Source: Granulicella rosea (lineage in GTDB: Bacteria > Acidobacteriota > Terriglobia > Terriglobales > Acidobacteriaceae). From it: a DNA stretch of 64,000 nt. The position numbers were made by a program, and so were the translations under genes. Below are positions 18,330 to 26,783 of this stretch, piece by piece; position 1 is the stretch's first letter, and the number at the start of each line of letters is the position of its first letter. The notes beneath the pieces were generated by a model that did not search any database, was not told the DNA's origin, and worked only from the letters and a program-made list of their open reading frames with translations. The stretch is from NCBI RefSeq assembly GCF_900188085.1, contig NZ_FZOU01000005.1:1-64000 (forward strand). The letters are read 5' to 3'.

Positions 18330-19031
18330 ATGATTCTGCCCTCGAACTTTCATTTCAGCCAACTCGACCAGATGCACCTCTCGCCCGGCACGGCGGCGAA
18401 GCTGCTGACGGCGTGTCTGTGCGGCGGCGTGATCGGGCTGGAGCGCGAGGCGCGGCACAAGGCGTCCGGTCTGCGGACGAACATGCTGCTCTGCCTGGGC
18501 TGCGCGTGCTTCACCATGCTCTCGCCCCTGATTGCCGGCGAAGGTGGGAACCATGCGCAGATCGCCTCGAACATCGTGCAGGGCATCGGCTTTCTGGGTG
18601 CGGGGTTGATCCTGCATACGCGCAGCCGGGTGCTGGGGCTGACGAGCGCGGCGACGGTGTTTGTGGTTGCGTCGATCGGCATGGCATGCGGCGCGGGCCT
18701 GTATATCGAGGCGGGACTGGCGACGTTGATCGTGCTGATCGCGCTACAGTTCATCGGCATGCTCGAAGGCGGGATGAAGTGGAAGCGCTATCCGCTGCTC
18801 TACGAGGTGCGCGGCACGGACGCGGGGCAGATGTACCGGGCTATTCTTAGGGTGATGGATCACGCCGGCTACCGGATGAACGTCATCGAGCGAGACAGCC
18901 TGCCGGGCTTCGAGCGCGTGACCTTCGTGGTCACGGTGAATCGACATAGACACGCGGATCTGCTGGCCGCGCTGCGAGCGAGCGACGACACGGACCAGGT
19001 CGTCGCCTTCGCGGATACAGAACAGGACTAG
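18330..19031 (+). CDS. MgtC/SapB family membrane protein
   Basis: 233 aa. The first two-thirds hold four to five membrane helices with MgtC signatures GGVIGLEREARHKASGLRTN and VQGIGFLGAGLIL, then GLTSAATVFVVASIGMACG. The last 75 residues form a soluble ACT-like domain (YEVRGTDAGQMYRAIL...). MgtC proteins influence Mg2+ homeostasis and F-ATPase activity in pathogens; the role in a free-living bacterium is less clear. It follows the glycosyltransferase by 18 bp. Confidence 0.88.
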   Translation: MILPSNFHFSQLDQMHLSPGTAAKLLTACLCGGVIGLEREARHKASGLRTNMLLCLGCACFTMLSPLIAGEGGNHAQIASNIVQGIGFLGAGLILHTRSRVLGLTSAATVFVVASIGMACGAGLYIEAGLATLIVLIALQFIGMLEGGMKWKRYPLLYEVRGTDAGQMYRAILRVMDHAGYRMNVIERDSLPGFERVTFVVTVNRHRHADLLAALRASDDTDQVVAFADTEQD

Positions 19032-19087
19032 AATCGAAGCAGAAAGCTATATACGCAACGCACACAAGACTGCCCTCGGTGGCTTGG

Positions 19088-19255
19088 TTAACGGCATGGC
19101 TTCAGCCATGCCGCATCGCCCGCCACGTGTCCGGCTTTAGCCGCTGGGGTACGGTTTCGCTTCGGTCGCCGCAGAAGAAAAGGCGTACCTCAGCGGCTGA
19201 AGCCGCGCTGCGAACGGCGGACGGTAGCACGGCTGAAGCCGTGCCCTTAAGCAAA
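19088..19255. repeat. Family B repeat cluster upstream of the dapF-like gene
   Basis: Several short palindromes in tandem: GGCATGGCTTCAGCCATGCC, GGCTTTAGCCGCTG pairing with CAGCGGCTGAAGCC, and GCACGGCTGAAGCCGTGCCC. Outer arms resemble the 11155-11227 copy. No gene is seen in this 266-bp gap. Confidence 0.75.
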
Positions 19256-19297
19256 GCACTGTCGTTTGAATCGTTGGAAAGAAACGGGACGGAAGCA

Positions 19298-20101
19298 ATG
19301 ATTTCTTTTGTAAAAGTGCACGCCTGCGGTAACGATTTTTTGATCCTCGAAGAGACGGTCGCGAGCCGCAATCACGCCGAGCTGGCGAAGAAGCTCTGCT
19401 CGCGCAACACCAGCATCGGCGCAGATGGCATCGAGTTCCTCGAACGCCGCTCGTACGATAACTTCTTCCTGCGACTCTTCAACGCCGATGGGAGCGAGGC
19501 GGAGCTCTCGGGCAACGGCACGCGCTGTGTCGCCGCGTGGCTGGCCAAGAGCGAGGGCATCACGGAGCTGACGCTGGGCACGCATGGCGGCCTGCGCACC
19601 TGCAAGGTGATCGACGCAACCGATCCGCTGTACCTGATCGAGAGCGGCATGGGCATCCCGCGCGTGATGCAGCGCACCATCGTCATCCCCGGCGTGGGCG
19701 AGGTTCCGGGCGCGATGGTGAACGTCGGCAACCCGCACTTCGTGCTCTTTACGGAGACGGAGGACTTCAGCGCGCATGGCCTGAGCTGGCAGCAGCTGGG
19801 CGCGAAGATCAGCGTCAGCCCGCTCTTTCCGCATGGGACGAACGTCGAGTTCGTCCGCGTCAACCGCCCGGAGGAGATCGAGTTTCGCATCTTCGAGCGC
19901 GGCTGCGGACCGACGACCTCGTCGGGCACGGGCACATGCGCTTCTTCGACTGCGGCGATTGCGCTGCGCGGCGCATCGCGTGAGCTGACGGCCATTGCGC
20001 AGGGCGGTCCGCAGCAGATCGTATGGCCGGCGAACGACCAGGAGATGCGGCTGACCGGACCGGCGGAGATCGTCTGCATCGGCGAGGCCTGGGGCCTGTG
20101 A
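19298..20101 (+). CDS. dapF: Diaminopimelate epimerase family protein with Ser/Ser in place of the catalytic Cys pair
   Basis: 267 aa from ATG 19298, cytoplasmic. DapF interconverts LL- and meso-diaminopimelate with a Cys/Cys acid-base pair (C73 and C217 in Haemophilus). The fold signatures are intact: FVKVHACGNDFLIL, GADGIEFLER, NVGNPHFVLF and ERGCGPTTSSGTGTC. But CGNG is SGNG (Ser71), and the Cys before GTG is Ser209. The non-catalytic Cys residues of both motifs remain. It is translationally coupled to LD-carboxypeptidase (GTGA overlap) and followed by mpl, a murein-recycling context. Either an unusual epimerase or a diverged relative; the symbol is by family only. Confidence 0.82.
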   Translation: MISFVKVHACGNDFLILEETVASRNHAELAKKLCSRNTSIGADGIEFLERRSYDNFFLRLFNADGSEAELSGNGTRCVAAWLAKSEGITELTLGTHGGLRTCKVIDATDPLYLIESGMGIPRVMQRTIVIPGVGEVPGAMVNVGNPHFVLFTETEDFSAHGLSWQQLGAKISVSPLFPHGTNVEFVRVNRPEEIEFRIFERGCGPTTSSGTGTCASSTAAIALRGASRELTAIAQGGPQQIVWPANDQEMRLTGPAEIVCIGEAWGL

Positions 20102-21039
20102 CTGCGTTGACGAAGCCGAAGACCTTGAAGCCCGGTAGTACGCTCGCGGTGGTCTCGCCCGCAAGCACGCCGAGGCCGGAGCTGGTGGCGCGTGGGCTCG
20201 AAGCCCTGCATGCACTGGGGTATAAGACGGTTCTGTATCCGTCGGCGTTACAGAAAGGTCCGCTCTACTACGCGGGCACGGTGGAGGAGCGGCTGCGCGA
20301 TCTGCACGCGGCGTTTGCCGATCCAGCCATCGACGGCATCCTCTGCACGCGCGGCGGCTGGGGTTCGGCTGAGCTTCTGCCGCATCTCGATGCGGCGCTC
20401 ATCCGGGCAAATCCAAAGGCTTTTCTGGGCTACAGCGACCACACCTCGATCCACATGTGGCTGTGCAACGAGGCGCAACTCGTCAGCTTCTACGCGCCGA
20501 TGGTGGCGGCGGACTTCTCGCGCGAGAACGGCGGCGAGATGCGGAGCTGGCGCCATGTCTTCGACGGCGATGCCGAGTGGTCGCTGGGCGCGGCTGACGG
20601 CCTGCGCGTGCTGCGTCCGGGACTGGCCGAGGGGCAGGTACACGGCGGCTGCCTGTCGATCTTCGCCGAGGGTCTGGGCACGCCGTATGGGCCGCGCGCC
20701 GAGGGCGGCATCCTCTTCCTTGAAGAGGTGGGCACGAAGCCCTATCAGTGGGACCGGATGCTGCTGCACCTGAGGCTGGCCGGGATGCTCGAGGGCGTGA
20801 CGGGCGTCGTCTTCGGCGACATGGCGCAGTGCGTCTCGTCGCCGGCCGAGGAAGAGCTGCTGGAAGGCGCGCTGATGCATGCGCTGCGCGACTTTGCCGG
20901 GCCAATCGCCATCGGGCTGCGTTCGGGTCATGTGAGCGCGCCGAACATCACCATGCCGCTTGGCATCCGCGCGCGGCTGGACCTGACCGATGCGGGGAAC
21001 CCGCGCATGCACTTTCTCGAAGCGGCCACCGAGGGCTAG
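20098..21039 (+). CDS. ldcA: LD-carboxypeptidase (murein tetrapeptide carboxypeptidase, S66 family)
   Basis: Removes the terminal D-Ala from murein tetrapeptide in the cytoplasm during cell-wall recycling. From GTG 20098 it is 313 aa; that codon overlaps the upstream stop as GTGA. The nucleophile Ser113 is in GYSDHTS, preceded by TRGGWGSAELL. The Glu and His of the Ser-Glu-His triad fit ILFLEEVGTKPYQ and RSGHVSAPNITMPLG. Its product, the tripeptide, is the substrate of Mpl encoded next. Confidence 0.92.
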   Translation: MTALTKPKTLKPGSTLAVVSPASTPRPELVARGLEALHALGYKTVLYPSALQKGPLYYAGTVEERLRDLHAAFADPAIDGILCTRGGWGSAELLPHLDAALIRANPKAFLGYSDHTSIHMWLCNEAQLVSFYAPMVAADFSRENGGEMRSWRHVFDGDAEWSLGAADGLRVLRPGLAEGQVHGGCLSIFAEGLGTPYGPRAEGGILFLEEVGTKPYQWDRMLLHLRLAGMLEGVTGVVFGDMAQCVSSPAEEELLEGALMHALRDFAGPIAIGLRSGHVSAPNITMPLGIRARLDLTDAGNPRMHFLEAATEG

Positions 21040-21063
21040 GCTGTACATAGCGCTGAGGGCCAA

Positions 21064-22488
21064 ATGCAAAGCAAACACATTCATCTGATCGGCATCTGCG
21101 GCACCGCCATGGCGTCGCTCGCCGGCATGCTGCAGGCACAGGGACACCGCGTCACCGGCTCGGACGCCGCTGCCTATCCGCCCATGAGCGACCAGCTCGC
21201 GGCGATGAAGATTCCAGTCCATGAGCCGTACGCCGAGGCCAACCTCGCGCAGCGGCCCGACCTTGTCGTCGTCGGCAACGCCATCTCGCGCGGCAATGTC
21301 GAGCTGGAATACGTGCTCGACACGCGCATCCCGTTCTGCTCGATGGCGGCGATCCTGCACGACGAGTTCCTGGTCGGACGCGAGTCGCTGGTCGTCGCGG
21401 GCACGCATGGCAAGACGACGACGACCAGCATGCTCGCGTGGATCTACGAGGTCGCCTCGCGCACGGATGCGGCGCTTGCGCCGTCGTTCCTGATCGGCGG
21501 CGTGGCGGAGAACTTTGGCACGAGCTTCCACGTGCGGCCCACGCGGCCCTTCCTGCTCGAAGGCGACGAGTACGACACGGCCTTTTTTGACAAAGGGCCG
21601 AAGTTCCTGCACTACTTCCCGGACGCCGCGATTCTGACGCATGTGGAGTTCGACCACGCCGACATCTACGAGGATCTGAAGGCGGTGAAGACGGCCTTCA
21701 AGCGCTTCGTCAATCTGATCCCGCGTCGCGGTCGCATCGTCGCCTTCGATGGCGCGGAGAATGTAACCGAGTGCGTTGCAAAAGCCTTCTGCGCCGTGGA
21801 ACGGTACGGCTTTGCGCCGTCCTCGCACTGGCGCGTGACGGGCATGACGCACGACGCGCATGGCACGCGCTGGACCGTTCTGCGCGCGGGCGAGCACTTC
21901 GCCGACCTGACCCTGCCGATGGCGGGCGAGCACAACGCGCTGAACGCGACCGCCGCCGCCGCGCTGGCCGCGGGGCAGGGCGTTCCGGTCGCCGCGATCG
22001 TCGAGGCGCTGGCGAGCTTCCGCAGCGTGAAGCGGCGGCTCGAGGTGCGGGCTGAGGTCGGCGGCGTGACCGTGATCGACGACTTCGCGCATCATCCCAC
22101 GGCGATCCGCGAGACGCTGCGCGCGCTGCGCAACGCCTATCCCGGACGCCGGCTGTGGGCGGTGCTGGAGCCGCGTTCGAACACGCTGCGCCGCAATGTC
22201 TTCGAGGAGGCGCTGGTCGAGAGCCTCTCGCTGGCGGATCATGTGGTGCTGGCGGGCGTCTTCAAATCGGAGAATATTCCGGTCCACGAGCGGCTGGCGC
22301 CGGAGAACGTCGTCGCCCGGCTGAACGAGGGTGGAACGCCGGCGGAGCTTTGCGCCGACGCCGATGCGATTGTCGCCTCGATTGCGCCGCGTCTGGCGGC
22401 GGGGGATGTCGTGGCGATTCTTTCGAATGGCGGCTTTGGGGATATCTACCACAAGCTGCCGGCGGCGCTGGAACAGGTCACTGCATAG
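21064..22488 (+). CDS. mpl: UDP-MurNAc:tripeptide ligase
   Basis: Reattaches recycled L-Ala-gamma-D-Glu-meso-DAP to UDP-MurNAc, saving de novo stem-peptide synthesis. 474 aa. The N-terminal domain starts HLIGICGTAMASLAGML, distinguishing Mpl from MurC. The ATP loop is GTHGKTTTT (113-121). Other Mur-ligase marks are LLEGDEYDTAFFDKGPKF, GEHNALNATAA and VIDDFAHHPTAI. It lies 24 bp after ldcA, so dapF-like, ldcA and mpl form one recycling operon. Confidence 0.95.
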   Translation: MQSKHIHLIGICGTAMASLAGMLQAQGHRVTGSDAAAYPPMSDQLAAMKIPVHEPYAEANLAQRPDLVVVGNAISRGNVELEYVLDTRIPFCSMAAILHDEFLVGRESLVVAGTHGKTTTTSMLAWIYEVASRTDAALAPSFLIGGVAENFGTSFHVRPTRPFLLEGDEYDTAFFDKGPKFLHYFPDAAILTHVEFDHADIYEDLKAVKTAFKRFVNLIPRRGRIVAFDGAENVTECVAKAFCAVERYGFAPSSHWRVTGMTHDAHGTRWTVLRAGEHFADLTLPMAGEHNALNATAAAALAAGQGVPVAAIVEALASFRSVKRRLEVRAEVGGVTVIDDFAHHPTAIRETLRALRNAYPGRRLWAVLEPRSNTLRRNVFEEALVESLSLADHVVLAGVFKSENIPVHERLAPENVVARLNEGGTPAELCADADAIVASIAPRLAAGDVVAILSNGGFGDIYHKLPAALEQVTA

Positions 22489-22589
22489 TCTGGGCGTCTC
22501 ACCCTGTGCCGGGTACGGAAGAAGCAGATTCCCTTTGGGAATGACCAACAAGAAAAGCCGAAGCGCGTTGCGATAGTCTGGTAAGCGGA

Positions 22590-23315
22590 ATGTTTGCGAC
22601 CTTCAAGCTGCTCTTCGTCTACCTGTTCTTCGGCATCCCGACTGGGCTTGTCGGCATCCCGTATACCGTTTTGTCTGGCGATATCCGGCCGCTTTACCGG
22701 GTCACCATGTGGATTGTGGCCGCGGGTGTGCGCGCGGCGGGGATTCGCGTCGAGGCCTCCGGTCTGGAGCTGCTGCCGGAGGGCCGGCCCTGCATCTTCA
22801 TGTGCAACCACGTCTCGAACCTGGACCCGCCGGTGCTGCTGCCGTCGCTGCCGGGCATGTCGTCGGTGCTGCTGAAGAAGGAGTTGATGAAGATCCCGAT
22901 CCTGGGGACGGCGATGCGTATCGGCAAGTACGTGCCGGTGGGCCGTGGCGGCAGCCGGGCGGAGGCGCAGGCGTCGGTGGTCGCGGCGGCGGACGCACTG
23001 AAGTCCGGGCTGCATATCCTGGTCTTCGCCGAGGGCACGCGCTCGAAGGACGGGCGCCTATCGAGCTTCAAGAAGGGCCCGTTCTTCCTGGCGCAGCAGA
23101 CCGGCGCGCCCATCGTGCCCATCGCCATCGCGGGTACGCAGACGATGATGCGCAAGGGCAGCGCGGCGATTACGCCGGGGTTGGCGACGGTGAGGTTTCT
23201 GGCGCCGATCGAGCCTGGCGAATACCGGTCGCGCGAGGATCTGATGCGCGCCGTGCATGAGGCGATCGCGGCGGCTCTGCCGGAGGAGATGCGGCCGCTG
23301 CCGGCTGCGGACTAG
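22590..23315 (+). CDS. plsC: 1-acylglycerol-3-phosphate acyltransferase
   Basis: Forms phosphatidic acid at the inner membrane. 241 aa with a hydrophobic N-terminus (FATFKLLFVYLFFGIPTGL). The acyltransferase motifs are NHVSNLDPP (NHxxxxD), GRGGSRAEAQ, FAEGTRSKDGRLSSFKKGP and PIVPIAIAG. It is about 100 bp downstream of mpl on the same strand. Its stop shares the palindrome CTAG with the convergent rodA stop. Confidence 0.93.
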   Translation: MFATFKLLFVYLFFGIPTGLVGIPYTVLSGDIRPLYRVTMWIVAAGVRAAGIRVEASGLELLPEGRPCIFMCNHVSNLDPPVLLPSLPGMSSVLLKKELMKIPILGTAMRIGKYVPVGRGGSRAEAQASVVAAADALKSGLHILVFAEGTRSKDGRLSSFKKGPFFLAQQTGAPIVPIAIAGTQTMMRKGSAAITPGLATVRFLAPIEPGEYRSREDLMRAVHEAIAAALPEEMRPLPAAD

Positions 23316-24406
23316 TTCACAAACCGCCGCATGCGGATGTTCATCACGATTCCCAGCGCCAGAAAGGTGAACAGCACCGACGAACCGCCGTAGCTGAGCA
23401 GCGGCAGCGGGATGCCCGTGACCGGCATGATGCCGACGACCATGCCGACGTTCACCGCGATCTGGAAGACGATGACTCCGGTGACGCCCATGATGATGAA
23501 TGTGCCGGGCAGGTCCGACGCGGTCTGCGCATTCTGAATGAGCCGCATCAGGATGAGGAAGTAAAGCATCAGCACGACCAGCGCGCCGACGAAGCCGTGC
23601 TCCTCGCACAGCGCGGCGAAGATGAAGTCGGTGTAGGGGATGGGCAGAAAGTCGCCCTGGGTCTGCGTGCCCTTGTTCGCGCCCTTGCCCCAGATGCCGC
23701 CGGAGCCGACTGCGATCAGCGACTGGCGAATCTGGTAGCCGGAGCCGCGCGGGTCGTCGTCGGGGTTCATGAAGCTGGTGAGCCGCTGCACCTGGTAGGC
23801 CTTCAACACCTTGCCGGACTTCAGAATGCCGCCGCCGATCAGCGCGAACGCAAGCAGCAGAATGCACGCCTTGCGCCAGTCGATGCCGCCGAGGAACAGG
23901 CCGACGATCAGCACCGGAACATAGGTGAGCGAGGTGCCGAGGTCGGGCTGTTTGAGCACCATCAGCAGCGGCACGCCGACGAGCGCGAAGGCCTTGAAGA
24001 TGTCCGTCCAGGCGAGTTCGCGCCCGGCGCGGGACCAGAAGAAGCGCGCGACGACGAGGATGAGGACGAGCTTCATCCATTCGGATGGTTGAAAGTGGAT
24101 GGGGCCGAGGCGAATCCAGCGGCGCGCGCCCAGCACCTTCGTCCCGACAAACCGCACGGCGACGAGCGAGACGATGCCGACGCCGTAGGCCCAGGGCGCG
24201 ATGTCGACCAGCCGGTGATAGTCGATCAGCGAGATAAGGAACATCAGCACGATGCCGATGGCCAGGAAGCCAAGCTGCTTGTGGTCGAAGCCATGAAACT
24301 TCGTCATGGCCGTGGCGGAGCGGATCTCCAGCACGCTGACAAGCGAAAGCAGGAGCACGAAGCCCAGAAGAACCCAGTCGAAGTCGCGGAAGGAAGAGAA
24401 GCGCAT
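23312..24406 (-). CDS. rodA: Peptidoglycan glycosyltransferase RodA (SEDS family)
   Basis: Polymerises lipid II for lateral wall growth together with PBP2. 364 aa with about ten membrane helices. SEDS signatures include HFQPSEWMKLVLIL, LKQPDLGTSLTYVPVL, GSGGIWGKGANKGTQTQGDF, the catalytic-loop region PIPYTDFIFAALCEEHGF, and SYGGSSVLFTFLALGIVMNI. Start ATG 24406; the open frame to 24481 runs into a repeat and is not coding. The gene lies 108 bp downstream of mrdA in the same orientation. Confidence 0.95.
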   Translation of the reverse strand: MRFSSFRDFDWVLLGFVLLLSLVSVLEIRSATAMTKFHGFDHKQLGFLAIGIVLMFLISLIDYHRLVDIAPWAYGVGIVSLVAVRFVGTKVLGARRWIRLGPIHFQPSEWMKLVLILVVARFFWSRAGRELAWTDIFKAFALVGVPLLMVLKQPDLGTSLTYVPVLIVGLFLGGIDWRKACILLLAFALIGGGILKSGKVLKAYQVQRLTSFMNPDDDPRGSGYQIRQSLIAVGSGGIWGKGANKGTQTQGDFLPIPYTDFIFAALCEEHGFVGALVVLMLYFLILMRLIQNAQTASDLPGTFIIMGVTGVIVFQIAVNVGMVVGIMPVTGIPLPLLSYGGSSVLFTFLALGIVMNIRMRRFVN

Positions 24407-24445
24407 GTGTGCTGTCTTCCAGTTTAGACGGGCGCGAGCAAAATG

Positions 24446-24482
24446 ATTGTGATCCTTCGCGAAGCTCAGGATGACAATCATT
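24446..24482. repeat. Short family A hairpin between mrdA and rodA
   Basis: ATGATTGTGATCCTTCGCG and CTCAGGATGACAATCAT form an imperfect stem with the AGGATGAC end of family A. Confidence 0.65.
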
Positions 24483-24514
24483 TGTGGCAGCCGGCTTCCT
24501 GTCGGCAGGTCGCT

Positions 24515-26461
24515 CTAGTGACTGTACGAAGTTGGCGTCAGCCTGGCTGGAACGTCGGCCGGCTGGGGCTCCGCGCCCGGTGCGGCAGGCTGCGGCGCGG
24601 GTTTCGGCGTCTCGGCGATGCGCAGGTTGTTGTCCTTCTTCCTCTGCTTGGTCACGAAGGCGTCGATGATCTGGGACGCCAGTTTGGCGGAGTTGTTGCC
24701 CCAGTTGCCGTGCTCCCAGAGGACGGCAACGACGATGTCCGGATTGCGGCGCGGCGTCATGCCGACGAACCATGCGTTCGGCAGCGTGTTATGACCCTTG
24801 TTCGTGCGGGCCAGCGCGTCGTGGCCGATCACCTGTGCGGTTCCGGTCTTGCCGGCGAAGTCGATGCCTTCGAGGTGCGCCGCGGCGGCCGTTCCCGTGG
24901 CGGTGACGGCGGCCATGCCGTCGGTGATGGTCTGCCAGTTTTCGGGGCTGAGCTGAATGGTCTTGTCGCCGGAGCCAGGGAAGTTTTCGAGGATCGACTG
25001 GGTCGTCCGCGGGTCGATCTGGCCGGGCATGACGACATGCGGACGCCGCAGGACGCCGCCGGAGGCGATGCCGCTCAGCGCGCGCGCCAGTTGGATCGGC
25101 GTCGCCGTGACCGCGCCCTGGCCGATGCCGACCGAGATCGTCTCGCCGGCGAACCACTTGGCGTGCTGCGTCTTGAGCTTCCACTGGGTCGAGGGCACGG
25201 TGCCGACGACCTCGTCGGGCAGGTCGATGCCGGTGCGTACGCCCAGGCCGACCGAGTTCGCATAACGCGCGATAGTGTCGATGCCGAGGCGGTTGGCGAG
25301 CGTGTAGTAATAGGTATCGCAGGAGAGCGGGATGGCGTTGTGGATGTCCACGCCGCCGTGGTGCGCGTCGCAGCCGTAGAAGTGACCGTAGAAGCTGGCG
25401 CCGCCCTGGCAGTTCACGCGCATGTCCTGCGCCGCGCCCTCCTGCAGGCCGGCGACCGACATGATGATCTTGAAGGTCGAACCCGGCGCAAGCTGGGCCT
25501 GGATCGCCTTGTTCAGCAGCGGATGGTCGGGGTTGTTCAGGATCGAGGTCCAGTAGCTGTGGGTCAGGCGGACGGAGAACTGGTTCGGATCGAACGTCGG
25601 CCGCGAGACCATGGCGAGAATCTCGCCCGTATGCGGGTCCATGGCGACGATAGCGCCGGTCTTGCCATCGAGCGCGCGCTCGGCGACCTTCTGCAGGTCC
25701 AGGTCGATGGTCAGCTTCAGATCCTGCCCGGGTACGGCGAGCTCCTGCCCCAGGTGGCCGACCTCCTTGCCGTGCGAGTTGACGATGATGTCGCGGGAGC
25801 CGTCGGTGCCGCGCAGCACGGCGTCGTAGGTGGCCTCGACGCCGGACCGGCCGACGACGTCGCCGGGGGAGTAGAGCGCGTAGCGGTCGTCGTTGGCAAG
25901 CATCTGCTCCGACACCTCGCCGACGTAGCCGATCAGGTGGGCGGCAAAGCCGTCGCGCGGATAGAGGCGGCGCTGCTCGTCCTGCGTCTCCAGCTCGGGC
26001 AGCTCGTTGCGGTGCGCCTCGACGAAGGCCTGCTCGTCCGGCGTGATGTCCAGCTTGATGGGGATGGGTTGATACTTGGCGTTGCCCTGGTAGCGCTTCA
26101 GCACAGCCTGAATCTGCTCGATCGGAATGTGCAGGCCGGCGGCGATCATGGGCAGCTCGACATCGGCGTCGCGGATCTGCTCGCGCAGGATGTAGCAGGA
26201 GGTGGACGGGTAGTTGTCCACGATGATGCGGCCTTCGCGGTCGAAGATCTTGCCGCGCGGGGCGAGCACCGGCACCTTGCGGATGCGGTTAGCCTCGGCG
26301 AGCGACTTGTAGTTCTCCGCGCCCAGCACCTGCAGGCGCCACAGGCCGACCAGCAGAATGCCCAGAATCGCCACCACGACATACTGCGCCGCGTGCAGCT
26401 TGCCGGGGGCCAGCTTCTCTTCGCGGTCGATGCCGCCGGCGCTTTGTGGGGTAGTTTCCAT
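24515..26461 (-). CDS. mrdA: Penicillin-binding protein 2 (elongasome transpeptidase)
   Basis: Cross-links new glycan strands made by RodA. 648 aa from ATG 26461. A single N-terminal helix (AAQYVVVAILGILLVGLW) is followed by the pedestal domain (APRGKIFDREGRIIVDNYP) and the transpeptidase domain with APGSTFK (nucleophile), SCDTYYY (SxD/N motif) and KTGTAQV. A Pro-rich tail (TPKPAPQPAAPGAEPQPAD) ends the protein. Co-oriented with rodA; divergent from mreB. Confidence 0.95.
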   Translation of the reverse strand: METTPQSAGGIDREEKLAPGKLHAAQYVVVAILGILLVGLWRLQVLGAENYKSLAEANRIRKVPVLAPRGKIFDREGRIIVDNYPSTSCYILREQIRDADVELPMIAAGLHIPIEQIQAVLKRYQGNAKYQPIPIKLDITPDEQAFVEAHRNELPELETQDEQRRLYPRDGFAAHLIGYVGEVSEQMLANDDRYALYSPGDVVGRSGVEATYDAVLRGTDGSRDIIVNSHGKEVGHLGQELAVPGQDLKLTIDLDLQKVAERALDGKTGAIVAMDPHTGEILAMVSRPTFDPNQFSVRLTHSYWTSILNNPDHPLLNKAIQAQLAPGSTFKIIMSVAGLQEGAAQDMRVNCQGGASFYGHFYGCDAHHGGVDIHNAIPLSCDTYYYTLANRLGIDTIARYANSVGLGVRTGIDLPDEVVGTVPSTQWKLKTQHAKWFAGETISVGIGQGAVTATPIQLARALSGIASGGVLRRPHVVMPGQIDPRTTQSILENFPGSGDKTIQLSPENWQTITDGMAAVTATGTAAAAHLEGIDFAGKTGTAQVIGHDALARTNKGHNTLPNAWFVGMTPRRNPDIVVAVLWEHGNWGNNSAKLASQIIDAFVTKQRKKDNNLRIAETPKPAPQPAAPGAEPQPADVPARLTPTSYSH

Positions 26462-26500
26462 GGATGTCGTCCGCTGCGTGTCTGGGTGTGTCGCACCGCC

Positions 26501-26528
26501 TAAGGACATGGCCGAAACCATGTCCTTA
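26501..26528. repeat. Perfect inverted repeat in the mrdA-mreB intergenic region
   Basis: TAAGGACATGG (26501-26511) and CCATGTCCTTA (26518-26528), 11-nt arms with a 6-nt loop. The 322-bp gap (26462-26783) otherwise holds only the divergent promoters, which I cannot place with confidence. Confidence 0.7.
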
Positions 26529-26783
26529 AACACGATCGAGCCTTGTTGCAGTGAGGCAGTGTCCTCTCCCTATAGTTTAGACCGTCCACGCGCACAAAGG
26601 TACTGGGTTAGTTACGGGTCCGTGCGCGGCGATTCACCGCGTCGGAAGCCGTTGCGTGCGGGTGTGGGTTCGGTTTTTTGCGGTTGTTTGCGATTGCTTC
26701 AGGCCTTTTCCGGTTCACAGACGCGTGCTACCAATGGGGGATACACTGTATGTAGCGTCCAAGTCAGCGAAAGAGCCTCACCC

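Noticed and set aside
20248..22551. Long minus-strand open frame opposite ldcA and mpl
   Set aside because: Same reason: composition of a shadow frame, opposite two well-supported enzymes.
24443..26503. Long plus-strand open frame opposite mrdA
   Set aside because: Val/Gly/Asp/Arg-rich shadow; PBP2 on the minus strand has all motifs.
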